A DNA stretch of 37,978 nt from Amphimedon queenslandica (Eukaryota; Porifera; Demospongiae; Haplosclerida; Niphatidae). Under the pieces are notes generated by a model. It did no database searches. It saw nothing but the letters and a program-made list of their open reading frames with translations, and was not told the DNA's origin. Of this stretch, positions 20,865 to 30,264 are shown in pieces. Position numbers and translations under genes: made by a program. The DNA is taken from positions 185,084 through 223,061 of the forward strand of contig NW_003546358.1 in NCBI RefSeq assembly GCF_000090795.2. The letters run 5' to 3'. Each line of letters begins with the position of its first letter. Within the stretch, counting starts at the first letter, position 1.

Positions 20865-21175
20865 CTAGTTGATTTTAAGTGCATCAACAATTCCTGCTTT
20901 ATGAAATACATTTATTAGAATGTCTGGTTTCGATGAGAAGTAATCATGCATCTCTATAACCCACTTGGATACCAAAGGTTTCATGACAGATAGTTTCATG
21001 TCAACTGTCTCTGTAGCTCTGCTTTCCAATTGCTGCAAAATTATGTTGGCATACCATTCTTGAAACATTTTCTTCATAAAATCCTTAGCAGGCTTATTTG
21101 TACTCAAGTCTAGAGGCTGGAGCCAATCTGTACAATTGGCAGGGACTAGCACATAAAATATGTTGTTATCAGCAA
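20865..21175 (-). pseudogene. Pogo-like transposase copy 2, C-terminal segment
   Basis: Minus strand. Reads ADNNIFYVLVPANCTDWLQP (crossing into the target duplication), then LSTNKPAKDF, FQEWYA, KLSVMKPLVSKWVIEMHDYF and SKPDILINVFHKAGIVDAL to a stop at 20865. This is the C-terminal third of a pogo/Tigger-like DDE transposase and aligns with 12020-12280 of copy 1. The frame continues on the far side of hAT-2 at 26454. Confidence 0.85.
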
Positions 21176-21261
21176 TAGAACTGTGGATATATATTGAAAG
21201 ACCGGTATACCTACTAGTTTTTGTCTTATTTTAGGTATACCGGTTAAAATTAGTGTTGTTT

Positions 21262-21440
21262 TGGTAGGCTTACTAACTTTAGTATTAGTATTAGTTTTAG
21301 TATCCAAAATAAAATAGTTTTAGTTTTAGCAAAATTTAAAAATAATATTAGTTTTAGTATTAGTTTTAGTAACTAAAAGTCGAGTAATATTAGTAATAGT
21401 TTTAGTAATAGTTTTAGTATTAGTTTCAGTATTAGTTTTT
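21262..21440. repeat. TTAGTTTTAGT degenerate array, left end of hAT-1
   Basis: Irregular tandem ttagta/ttagttttagt units just inside the left terminus of hAT-1. The counterpart is at 24045-24225. These are probable subterminal transposase-binding repeats (inference). Confidence 0.75.
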
Positions 21441-21458
21441 TTGATTATTAGGAATTCT

Positions 21459-23656
21459 TTAAAGGATATGTAAATATTTCTTATTTTGCATCAGAATGAT
21501 ATCTCTTTCCAAGTTTACATGTACATCTCAGAGGCGATTACGCTTTCCAGTTGTTGCATCTCCACCTGTTGAAAAGATTTTTTCAACTGGAGCTTTTGAA
21601 GCCGGGGTTAAAAGAAGATCAAAAGCAAAATTAGAGAGGATGGGGTATGTTGTTTTGTTGTCACTCCAGAATATAAAAGGATCTTCATCTTCATCTATTG
21701 AACCTGTGTAGTCTGATTTGGCATACCTTTCCAGCTCTGTTTCTTCTTCTGATAAAGAAGAACTGCATGATTTTTCTTTAGCCTGTTGCTTTTTCTTCAG
21801 TAGTTCCCTTAGATGTTTAAATTTTTTGGCTGAAGGCTCTTGAGTAGTGTGAGGGTTTTGAGTTAAAGTTCCTTGTAATGCTTCTGTCTCATTATTTGTT
21901 GTCATCTCCTTTCATTGCTGTGGATTCCTTTGTTTAAGTAAGTTGCTTTTTGCTGCTGCAACCTGCTTGTCATCTAATATCTCTCTGTATGTATGACTGA
22001 GATAGGTACACGTGACATAAAGAGGGTCAAAATTAGCCATAGTTGTATTTATTGTAAATCCAAACCTCCTCTCCAGTTCCTTGAGCATGGTAGTTGATAT
22101 TAGACACAACCCATGGACATTACTCATTGTCTCTAAATGAATGTGTGATTCCATAATGACTGGAATAACCATTGAAATGCTTGTGGTGTCCTCTGAACTT
22201 GTGAGTTGTGTGTAATGTGCGAAAGGCTTCAATAGCTCAACTATGCTTTCAATCTGCTTCCAGTGACTATTAGGCAGGTTATCCCATTGAAGCTCTTCTA
22301 AAACAGATGACAGCTCAGTTTTCACCAGCAATAGCCTGCATAGCAACAAGTAGGTTGAGCTCCAATGAATAGGACAATCTGAGATCAACTTCTTTTTGCT
22401 TAATTCAGTAACTTCTCAGTTGCCTTTGTTCATTTGTTCACCTTAGCAACGAGTTTGTGAGCCCTTTTTATAACTGCTTTTGAAGACTGTAAGGTATCAA
22501 ATACTCCAACAACTAATTGTAGGGTATGTGCGAAGCAGCTGCTTCGTTTAAAACCAAAGAAGGCAAAATTGTGGCTATCCTCACACTCTTCAAAATTTCC
22601 AAGATCATGGTGTATTGAATCAGATTCTTTCTTCTCGCTGTTTTCTCCTGTCCCCTTAGTTTCATTTTCATCATCAGCTTCACTGAGATCATCCATATCA
22701 AATGAACTAGCATCATCTTCATTTCCATCTCTTTCTTGTTCTCGAACTTCTTTTCCTGATTCAGCTTGTGTTTTAAAGGCTGCAACCATATTGCTTCCAT
22801 TATCAGTATATGAACCCTGTGAATTTTGCTCTGTGGTATATTTCATTAGTAACGCGGTAGCGTTACTAACTAAGTAGGATTCACCCCCAAACAAAATGGC
22901 TGCCACGACTTTTGCAGCCTTGCTGTATTCTACTAGAATCTCTTGAACAAGATCAGCATTTTGGGATGCAGTGTGAGGAGATGGAAAGTGACGAGCAGCA
23001 AGCGTAACATTGTGGCGTTTATGATTTTTAGTTGAAAAGAAATGGACCGTTACACCTAAATATGATGAAGTCATTCCTCTCTTTGTCCATATGTCAGTAC
23101 ATATATTTTTCAGCCTTGCTTTCTCAAGGAGGCTAAATAAGATTTCTTTCAATTTTGACATCACACAACTAACGTCCTTTCCCATTTTTGTACGACCAGG
23201 AACTTCATATCGAGAGTCCAATATAGAGACCAGCCTTTTGAATTCATCATTTTCTACCAAACTCAATGGTACATTATTGGAGCCCATGAATATGGCCATT
23301 TGCCTTGTGATAGCTTTATGCCTTTCTGAGCTTACACTGTACTTTCTTCCTCCTTCTATTGTGTCTTCCAAACTTCTTTGTGATGTAGTGTAAGTTTTCG
23401 ACACAGCTTTGGATGATTTCTGTCTCTTGTTCTCTTTATTTTCATTTTTCTGCAATTCATTTTCTTCCAAGTCTTTGAACTGCTCTGGGTGTTTGCTTTT
23501 CAAATGCCCCTTTAGATTTGTAAGAAACTTCCACTTAAAAGAAAGGCCACAATGACTACCACTATCCAGCTCCACAAGGCAAACACTTTTATCTTCTTCT
23601 TTCATGTACTTGAAATATGTCCATACACAGCTGCTTCTTGGTCTTCCAGCAGCCAT
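21459..23656 (-). pseudogene. hAT-1 transposase, nearly intact
   Basis: Minus strand from ATG at 23656. A BED-type finger comes first (VWTYFKYM, then C/C and HLKSKH), followed by a basic linker. Next are KNICTDIWTKRGMTSSYLGV and PHTASQNADLVQEIL, an extra 25-30-residue insert (see 22846-22924), and YTDNGSNMVAAF. An acidic stretch leads to CFAHTLQLVVG. After a TGA following KVNK and a one-base shift near 22400, it continues ISDCPIHWSSTYLLL. A TGA near 21910 interrupts it before ERYAKSDY, and the dimerisation region SNFAFDLL...APVEKIFSTGG follows. A last TGA at 21528-21530 cuts off about 23 residues that run to TAA at 21459. It thus has three stops and one frameshift, and is the least decayed transposase here. 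Confidence 0.9.
22846..22924 (-). repeat. Hairpin-ended repeat inside the hAT-1 frame, copy 2
   Basis: Read on the minus strand it starts agcaaggctgcaaaagtcgt and ends in TTAGTAACGC-TACC-GCGTTACTAA (hairpin at 22846-22869). It is 79 bp versus 75 in the other copies, with an extra TTAG. It encodes SKAAKVVAAILFGGESYLV plus a few residues, which I do not recognise in other hAT transposases at this place. Confidence 0.75.
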
Positions 23657-23660
23657 CTTA

Positions 23661-23949
23661 TACCCTGTTCACACTACCCTTCAGAACTGTACTGGAACTG
23701 GGTTTTTGCGGAAGTATAGTGTAGTTTTATATTACGTGTGAACATACCTGAACTGCACTGTAACCAAACCAAACCAGGCTAAAGTGGTGCACCAAAATAG
23801 GTGCTCTGAAATGGTGTAGTGAAGTTTTAAAGTGAAATTGGTGTAGCTAAGTTGTGCAGTGTGAACTGCTACATGCATGGTTCTTTTATAACCAAACTAA
23901 TCTAATTAGGTACAGTTCTGTACAGCTAGGAGGTAGTGTGAACACAGTA
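23661..23949. mobile_element. MITE 5 bp upstream of the hAT-1 start codon
   Basis: The left end TACCCTGTTCACACTACC and the reverse complement of the right end (TACTGTGTTCACACTACC) differ at two of 18 positions, and the ends are TA. It lies between the hAT-1 promoter side and the ATG at 23656, so any transcript would carry it in the 5' UTR. Confidence 0.8.
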
Positions 23950-24044
23950 TTTTACTATGCACATGCACATTTCTTGTCACCTTTCTATTGATCATGATCA
24001 CTGATTTGTAATTCACACACCTGTATATTGCTGTACTAAAACTA

Positions 24045-24225
24045 GATAAAAAAGCTAATTTTTTTAGTTGTAGTTTTAGTTTTAGTTGGTGTAATACTTT
24101 TAGTTTTAGTTTTAGTTTTAGTTTTAGTACACTAGGTCAAAAAGTTTTAGTTATAGTTTTTGTTTTAGTTAATCAAAAGTAAAAAGCCTTACTAAAAGTA
24201 CTTTCAGTTTTAGTTTTATTAACCA
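24045..24225. repeat. TTAGTTTTAGT degenerate array, right end of hAT-1
   Basis: Units ttttagttttagttttagt just inside the right terminus of hAT-1. They have the same strand sense as the left array, so the two arrays are direct rather than inverted. The same motif fills the element at 10173-10610. Confidence 0.75.
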
Positions 24226-24327
24226 AAACAACACTGGTTAAAATGAATCAAAACCAGTTTATCTATTAATTAATAATGATGATTATGTTAGCCACGCCCA
24301 AAACGTTTCACATCATGTGCGAGTAAA

Positions 24328-26283
24328 ATGGGTGCCATTTTTGTGGAAGCTGTTAGTCCTAAAGGAAAAAGCTTTGTTGGAAGTATTTTCGTTATTTGAA
24401 GGGTGAGATGAAGGCTACAACAAAGCTGATGTGTAAAGTATGTAGGACACAGGTCAAGAGAGCTGGAGGAACAACTAATTTAAGGGCTCATTTGCGCATG
24501 TGGCATTGAACGGTTTATGACGAGGTGTATCTTTCTCAAGCTTCTCCTTCTTTGTCCATGGCTTCTTCGAAGCAACCAACCATTACCTCGTTCGTGGATC
24601 GCATGGAAAAACTGTCACCAAACTTTGAGAAAGCTAAAAGGTTAACTAGAAGAATTTGTGAAATGATTGCTTGTGATCTTTGACCTGTGAGATGATGTTG
24701 GTTTTTTGAGTTTAATGAAGGAGGCAGAGCCTCGCTATGTTGTCCCATGTAGGTCCACAATCTCTCATCACTTGAATGATTTATACATCGAACAGAAACG
24801 GATCGTTTGTGGCATGTTGGCCAATGTTACTTTTTTTGCCTTACCACAGACATGTGGACATCAAGGAGTAATGATGGGTATATATCATTAACTTGCCACT
24901 TCATAGATAAGGAGTTCAACTTGTGCTATAAGAATCTACAAACCCAACACTTTCCTGGGACTTGCGACCATACCCACATCAGCGAGGCTCTTTTCACTGC
25001 AGCCTGTGCATCAATATGAGCCAGCAAGCGGTAACATTCACCACAGACAGTGGCTCCAACATAGTTAAAGCTCTTTCAGAGATGGATCTTCTGCGCTTGC
25101 CTTGTGCAGGACACACTCTAAATTTTGTGGTTCAAAAAGGAATATGTGTACAACGAATAGCTTTAGCTATTGGTCGATGTCAGAAACTAGTAGCAACTTC
25201 CAAAAATCTTGAGTCGATGGGGAAGAGCTACAGAAAAAGCAAGAAATGTTTAAAGATCAAGATATAAAAAAGACATTAATGATGGTTAGCTAATAATAAT
25301 ATAAGTGTATGTAGTGTTGTATGTGTACATGTATTATATGGTGTATATTATATTTATTTTATACTGGATGTCTCTACTTGATGGAACTCAACATTTGATA
25401 TGATTGAGTGAATTTGTGAACAACTTCCCATTAGTGCAGTACTCCTACAAAGACGAGATTTGATGCTAACAACAAATGAATGGAGAATTATGGAGGACCT
25501 TATTCAGCTGCTTCGTCCATTTAAAGTTGCAACAGTCCATCTTTGACAGTGTAGCTATAAAGGAAGTGAAGAAGGTTCTTCGTGATGACATCAAAAGCAG
25601 CTGCCAAAATCCAAATGTAAGGTTACTGTTCGACAAGGCATCATTCTTGGATCCTAGATTTAAATCACTGAGTCACCTACCTAGTGTGCAACAATCAGAA
25701 GTGATTGATAGTGTTAAACAAGAGCTTCTTGTAATGCTTCACAGGCCAGTAAATGACAGCAGTGATCCAGGTGATGAACAGTCAGGATTAGAGGATGATT
25801 GTTTTAATGACAAAGTTGGTGCTACTGAACCCCCTAACAAGAAAGCCAAAAATGCTCTTATTGATATATTAGGAGATTCATTCATGCTACTGAACCACCT
25901 AACAAGAAAGCCAAAAATGCTCTTATTGATATATTGGGAGATTCGTTCACTCAACAGGCAGTGCAAAACACCTCTACCATTGAAACACGTGAGGATTTGG
26001 TTCATGCTGAAATACTTTGTGATAAAGCAGAAGCAACCATTTCCCTGGATTGAGATCCCTTAGCATGGTGGGGTATGCATTCCTACTTCTTTCCTAGCCT
26101 TTCTCAGTTGGCACAGAAGTATTTATGTGACGTTGCAACATCTGTTCCTTCCGAACAGGTGTTCAGTACTGCAGGAAATGTTTTTTCTTCTAAAAGATCG
26201 TCACTATTACCTGAAAATGTCAATAAACTTTTTTTACATGATAATTTGCCCAAACATGAATTAAGTTACAAAAGGACACAATA
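24328..26283 (+). pseudogene. hAT-2 transposase (ZBED-like), broken
   Basis: The likely start is ATG 24328, with a frameshift before WKYFRYLKGEM (24378). The BED finger has CKVC and HLRMWH. The linker reads ASSKQPTITSFVDRM and KRLTRRICEMIACDL. The catalytic domain has TTDMWTSRSNDGY (frame change near 24840), then TTDSGSNIVKAL, LPCAGHTLNFVVQ and IGRCQKLVA. After a gap, possibly an intron (25270-25385), come TTNEW, LLRPFKVATVH and RLLFDKASFLDPRFKSL. The C-terminal dimerisation region is KYLCDVATSVPSEQVFSTAG to a stop at 26283. It has at least five stops or frameshifts, and a 65-bp tandem duplication (25821-25950) shifts the frame before the C-terminus. Confidence 0.85.
25821..25950 (+). repeat. 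65-bp tandem duplication in the hAT-2 transposase
   Basis: Units 25821-25885 and 25886-25950, each starting gctactgaac, differ at only a few positions. Because 65 is not a multiple of three, the second unit reads in another frame. Confidence 0.9.
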
Positions 26284-26445
26284 AATTAGCTTAATTTTGT
26301 ACATACAGTTATTGTTTTTTCTTTAAAAAATTTAAACTGTAAAACGGTTAGAATAAAATGATTGATGTCAGGTATTCAGGTTTATTGGGCTTTAGTGGCT
26401 TTAGATAATTATACTGGTATTTTTAATGTCAGGTGCACAGCTCTA

Positions 26446-27480
26446 ATCAGCAAGCATTTTAAAATTACTTGGCAAACACTGGCCTTGAAAGTAGTGAAAG
26501 ATTACAAGTGCTGGATGTGTTGAATTCAGACCAAGCTCTTTTCTCTTGTTGGACACGTAAGGCAAATTTATACATTTGACGTAATGAATCACAGTGATTT
26601 CATTGTTCCAGTTGTTCTCAGAAAAGGTTAGGTGCCACTTTTTAGGAAACTGTACGACTTTTGGTAAACACTTTGGTTTTTTGCCTTGATAAATGGTAAG
26701 GAGTGGCCAGCAAAAGAAGCAGCAAACACAAAAGTGACCTGTCTCTTATCATCTGATGCTGCAATTTCTACTTATTTAGTTCCTCTTTTTATCCATGGTC
26801 CAGTTAGAAGAGGGAACAATTTTCATTGTGGTTTTGGTCCCAGTTGATGATTAACGAGTCTGGGATACTTTCCATTGTGACGATTGAATAGATTTCAATA
26901 AGGTAAGTGCTCCTTACAATCCCAAAATCTGCTGGTATAACTTTTGACGCTGATGTTCCCCTTCTTTTGCTGAAGCCCATTCTTTTGAGGACATTCCTAG
27001 CCCATTCCTTTTCAAGGGTGATTGGACCACCAAATTCCATCAGCAACTTTTTGTTTTTTTAACACAAGAGCCCTAGCAAAACTTAACACAACATTTGAGT
27101 TTATCACAGCTTGTAGAGAATGCATAGATGCTATTTTTGCTTGAAGCTGTTCATCCAGCTTTGTACCAGAAGAGGAGGCCTACCCCTTTTTTCCAAGGTA
27201 GTAATGTGACAGAAACATCTTCTCCTGGCTTGATACCAGGAACTTGCTTCTTTAGTTCTCTTTCGTAAGCATTTCGCCAGTCAATGACACTAGTTTTCTT
27301 TACATTTCTATTTTTGTAATCTCACGGCATATTTGGTGATTTCCGCTTTTCTGAAGGCGTAAACTTAAGGTACGAGCCTCTTTGTTTTGTTTGATCAGAT
27401 TTAGCTACAACAGATGGTGATGCTTCAGGCCTTTTGTTTAACTTCTTTTTCTTTAGTCGTTCTTGAGTCGGTCCTATGAA
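26446..27480 (-). pseudogene. Pogo-like transposase copy 2, N-terminal and catalytic segments
   Basis: Minus strand, several frames. It opens KQRGSYLKFTPSEKRKS near 27400, then VIDWRNAYERELKKQVPGIK, KLLMEFGGPITLEKEWARNV and LKRMGFSKRRGTSASKV. The first catalytic Asp lies in LIINWDQ near 26840. DDKRQVTFVFAASF and WHLTFSENNW follow in shifted frames near 26600-26760. At the junction FKMLAD (26446-26465) rejoins NNIFYVLVP at 21168. It resembles copy 1 but keeps the Asp that copy 1 has lost. It is inactivated by frameshifts and the insertion. Confidence 0.8.
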
Positions 27481-27631
27481 AGTATCACTGTAGTACCTTG
27501 TTGATCACGTGGAAATACTTGTAGATGGGTGGAGTAGCTTTCAATGGGTTAAAATTATTAATTTCAACTTTTCATGACTGGCCGAAAAACACGAAAATTA
27601 ATACTGGTCAAAAATTTTTACGTTTACGGTA

Positions 27632-28130
27632 TTTCTTTTGTTGATGATTCTGTCAGTGATGCTGGTGAAACAGACATTGAACCACAACTAGTTAGCAAGC
27701 GAAACACAACATCTATGGTTTGGAGATACTTTGGACTAGTTGTAGATGATAGTGGAAAGCCTAAGAGCAGTGATGTACCTGTTTGCTGAATTTGCCACTT
27801 AAAAGTATTAGCTAAGTGAGGAAATACAAGTAATTTTTATTCTCACCTTCACAAGAAACACTCAGGGACCTACCTTGAGTTTAAACCTACTTTATCCAGT
27901 TCATTTAAAGCAAGTTGCAGCATACAAGGAAACTCAGAACAGCAGACGATGGAACAATTTTTAGCCAAGAAACAAATGATTAGCACTAGTTCTAAAAACA
28001 CAAGAGAATAAAAAAGGCTGTAACACATTTTCTGGCTAAAGACATGGTAACCTTGTATCAAGTTGACAGAAGTGGATTTAGGGAAATGATTCAAGCCATC
28101 AATCCTCATTACAACTAAGAGCACTGAATT
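27632..28130 (+). pseudogene. hAT-3 transposase N-terminal part (BED finger), continuing from ATG 19451
   Basis: Codons 19451-19465 (MADVI) join in frame, once one TA copy is removed, to SFVDDSVSDAGETD at 27634. The protein goes on to a BED zinc finger: MVWRYFGLV, a Cys pair (VC-x-ICHLK, with a TGA between), and a SHLHKKH histidine pair. Then come MEQFLAKKQM and, after a frameshift, THFLAKDMVTLYQVDRSGF followed by MIQAINPHY, the region preceding the hAT catalytic domain. The rest is cut off by the copia LTR at 28138. It has stops at the first finger Cys region and a frameshift near 28010. Confidence 0.75.
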
Positions 28131-28137
28131 ACGTATG

Positions 28138-28440
28138 TGTTAGAGTTTTTAATGGCAGCAAGTTTCACAATGACTAATAGTTATATTAGTTGATTGAATC
28201 GATTATATAAGAACACAATAGAACAGAAAGAAGAAGATAAAACATAAATGAGCTGATTTACTTATAATTATAGAAAACATGCACAGACTAGAATGTTCTA
28301 CAAGAATGTTCTACAATAATTAAGAAACATGTAGAGATAAGAAAGAAAGATCTAGACTTAATCATACAAAGGTTAAATACATATTACATATTAATACTAT
28401 TAATTAACAAACAATCTAGTTCCAAGTGTCTTTTCCAATA
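28138..28440 (-). repeat. Copia LTR (3' LTR of the minus-strand element)
   Basis: The plus-strand sequence starts TGTTAGAG at 28138 and ends CTTTTCCAATA at 28440. On the minus strand the LTR begins TATTGGAA (one change from TGTTGGAA) and ends CTCTAACA, giving the short inverted ends of an LTR. A purine-rich tract (gtgagaaggag) precedes it on the minus strand, as expected for the polypurine primer. No second LTR was found. Confidence 0.75.
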
Positions 28441-30005
28441 CTCCTTCTCACTTTAACTTGATTGTTTTGAAACTCCAGCAAGCATTCTCAGCTTTTCAAA
28501 TCTTTCTTTCGCTAGTCCTTTTGTCAGCATGTCTGCCATCATATTGTCTGTTTGACAATACTTTAGTTCTATGTCTCAATTGTTGATGTGTTCTTGGATA
28601 AAATGGCAATATGTTTTCACCTTCTGTGAAATTGTGGATTTTTTGCTAAGCATATTGGAACTTGATTATCCTCGAACAAGATTGTAGTCTCTGATTGTTT
28701 CCTTAATGGTTGCAATCGATATTCAGTTGCCTCAACCATATTGCTTCTTGTGCTGCTTGTGATAAGGCTATGTATTTGACCTCAGCAGTTGACAGTGCCA
28801 CACACGATTGTTTTCTACTTCTCCAACTGACTGCTGTTCCACCAGCCTGAAACAAATGTCCTGAGGTTGATTTCCGATCATCTAGATCACAGCCCAGTCA
28901 CAGTCAGAAAAACCAATACAGCCATTAAAGTCACTCTTTCTGTAAATGAGACCTAGATTGTGAGTTCCTTTAAGATATCTCATTATCCTTTTAACTGCAA
29001 CCCAGTGTTCTTTCGTTGGCTTTGAGCTGTATTTTGCAACATTGGACACAGCGAATGTAATGTCTGGTCTAGTCATTGTAGATAGATACTGCAAACTTCC
29101 TATTGCTGATTGATATAAATTCTCATCTACCAGTTCATCATCATCTGTGGCTTTTCTCAGCTTTGAGCTAACACACATGGGAGTTGCAACTGGTTTAGCA
29201 TCTTGAAGGCCAAATTTCTGTAGAATATTAAGAGTATAAGTTGGTTGACCAATCCACACCAATCTTTCTTAATGATTCTGAATAATTGAAATACCAAGAA
29301 GATACTGCAACTCACCAAGGTCTTTGACTTCAAACTCAGCTGATAGTTTACTTTTCACATCATTCATCTTCTCCTTATCCTTTGTGGCTATTAAGATATC
29401 ATCGACATAAACAGCTATTATACACAGTTCTCCTTCTGAGGTAATATACAGGCATGGGTTGCTTTTGGCTTGTACAAATCCCATCCTTTTTAACAGATGA
29501 TCCAGAGTCATATTCCAAGCTTGTTTCAATCCGTACATGCTTTGCTTCAGCTTGTAGACTATGTGCTCTTTTCCTTTAACTTGGAATCCTTCGGGTTGTC
29601 TCATGTATACTTCTTGTAGATCACCGTTGAGAAAGGCAGACGTAACATCCATTTGATGTAGTAGCATATTATGTTGTACAGCAATTGAAATGATTGAGCG
29701 GATAAGCTCAAACCTGACAACTGGACTAAACGTTTCGTCATAATCCTGTCCAGCCTTTGGGAATAACCTTGAGCTACCAACCTTGACTTAAACCTTTCAA
29801 CAGCTCCATCAGCTTTCAGTTTACGTTTGTAAACCCATTTGCTTCCAACAGCTTTCCTCCCTTCAGGTAGTTCTACTAAATCAAACACATCATTTGCTCT
29901 AAGTGACGCTATTTCCTTCTCCATAGCTTCTTTCCATTTGTCTTTATCAGGACTACAGCAAGCTTCTTCAAATGTAGTGGGCTCAGCTCTCTTAAAACAC
30001 TGTAC
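28441..30005 (-). pseudogene. Ty1/copia reverse transcriptase and RNase H, 5'-truncated
   Basis: Minus strand. It starts near EPTTFEEA (29985) and reads KDKWKEAMEKEIASL, VGSKWVYKRKLKADG and VERFKSRLVAQGYSQ. A one-base frameshift follows near 29755, then DETFSPVVRFE, QMDVTSAFLNGDL and MYGLKQ. The catalytic YVDD is intact (29398-29409). An in-frame TAA near 29270 precedes the TRPDITFAVS region, then RIMRYLKGT and the RNase H segment (VALSTAEVKYIAL in a shifted frame). Protease, integrase and gag are absent. It is non-functional and probably 5'-truncated or deleted. Confidence 0.85.
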
Positions 30006-30264
30006 TGTACTTTTAACTTTCTTATGGGAGAAATTATTAATCACTTTGAAATGATAAGTAAAACTTGCTAAAAAATATTGGATTGTTCTTTTGTATTTTT
30101 GTTTGTCACTTTGGAATTCCACTTGTCCATTACTTTTTTTGACAAATTAGCACCTAGTGCATCCTACTTAATCTAGTTTTGAAAATTTTAATTTACTTGA
30201 TTCTGTAGTATCTGTAGCATTTCCTTACTTGCTATTGTGGTACTTGTTCTATGTTTGTTTCATG
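30006..30264. other. Junction between copia remnant and repeat copy B
   Basis: The open frame continues from the copia side but no copia motif is visible beyond 30005. No 5' LTR and no 3' part of hAT-3 was found, so a deletion or rearrangement probably lies here. Confidence 0.4.

Larger units (their letters stand above)
21251..24236. mobile_element. hAT-1, youngest full-length element, inserted in hAT-2
   Basis: The left end TAGTGTTGTTTTGGTA and the reverse complement of the right end (CAGTGTTGTTTTGGTT) agree at 14 of 16. A perfect 8-bp duplication GTTAAAAT sits at 21243-21250 and 24237-24244. It is 2986 bp long. The minus-strand transposase is flanked inside both ends by degenerate TTAGTTTTAGT arrays. 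Confidence 0.95.
21176..26445. mobile_element. hAT-2, inserted in pogo copy 2 and hosting hAT-1
   Basis: The left end TAGAACTGTGGATATATATT and the reverse complement of the right end (TAGAGCTGTGCACC...) match over the first 10 bases with one difference, then partially. The perfect 8-bp duplication ATCAGCAA lies at 21168-21175 and 26446-26453. It encodes a plus-strand hAT transposase (24328-26283). Excluding hAT-1 it is about 2.3 kb. Just inside the left end is a short palindrome ACCGGTATACCT...AGGTATACCGGT (21201-21244). Confidence 0.9.
19465..27631. mobile_element. Pogo-like two-gene transposon, copy 2 (hosts hAT-2 and hAT-1)
   Basis: The left end TACCGTAAACGTAGAAATTT and the reverse complement of the right end (TACCGTAAACGTAAAAATTT) differ at one of 20 positions. 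TA lies at 19465-19466 and 27630-27631. The insertion splits the hAT-3 gene. Inside, a plus-strand HIRAN/C48-like gene (19653-20727) converges on a minus-strand DDE transposase (27480 to 20865) that is itself interrupted by hAT-2 (21176-26445). Without insertions the element would be about 2.9 kb, the same size as copy 1. Confidence 0.9.
19334..28137 (+). mobile_element. hAT-3, 5' part, containing the nested insertions
   Basis: The inferred left end is TAGTGCTGAGCAGTATGGCG at 19334, resembling ends of known hAT elements. Its transposase starts at ATG 19451. After 15 bp it is interrupted by pogo copy 2 (19465-27631) and resumes in the same frame at 27632. The right part runs into a copia LTR at 28138, and the 3' end was not found. 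The left boundary is the weakest part of this call. Confidence 0.6.

Noticed and set aside
22569-23393. Plus-strand open frames opposite the hAT-1 transposase
   Set aside because: Antisense shadows; no motif, and the minus frame has clear hAT homology.
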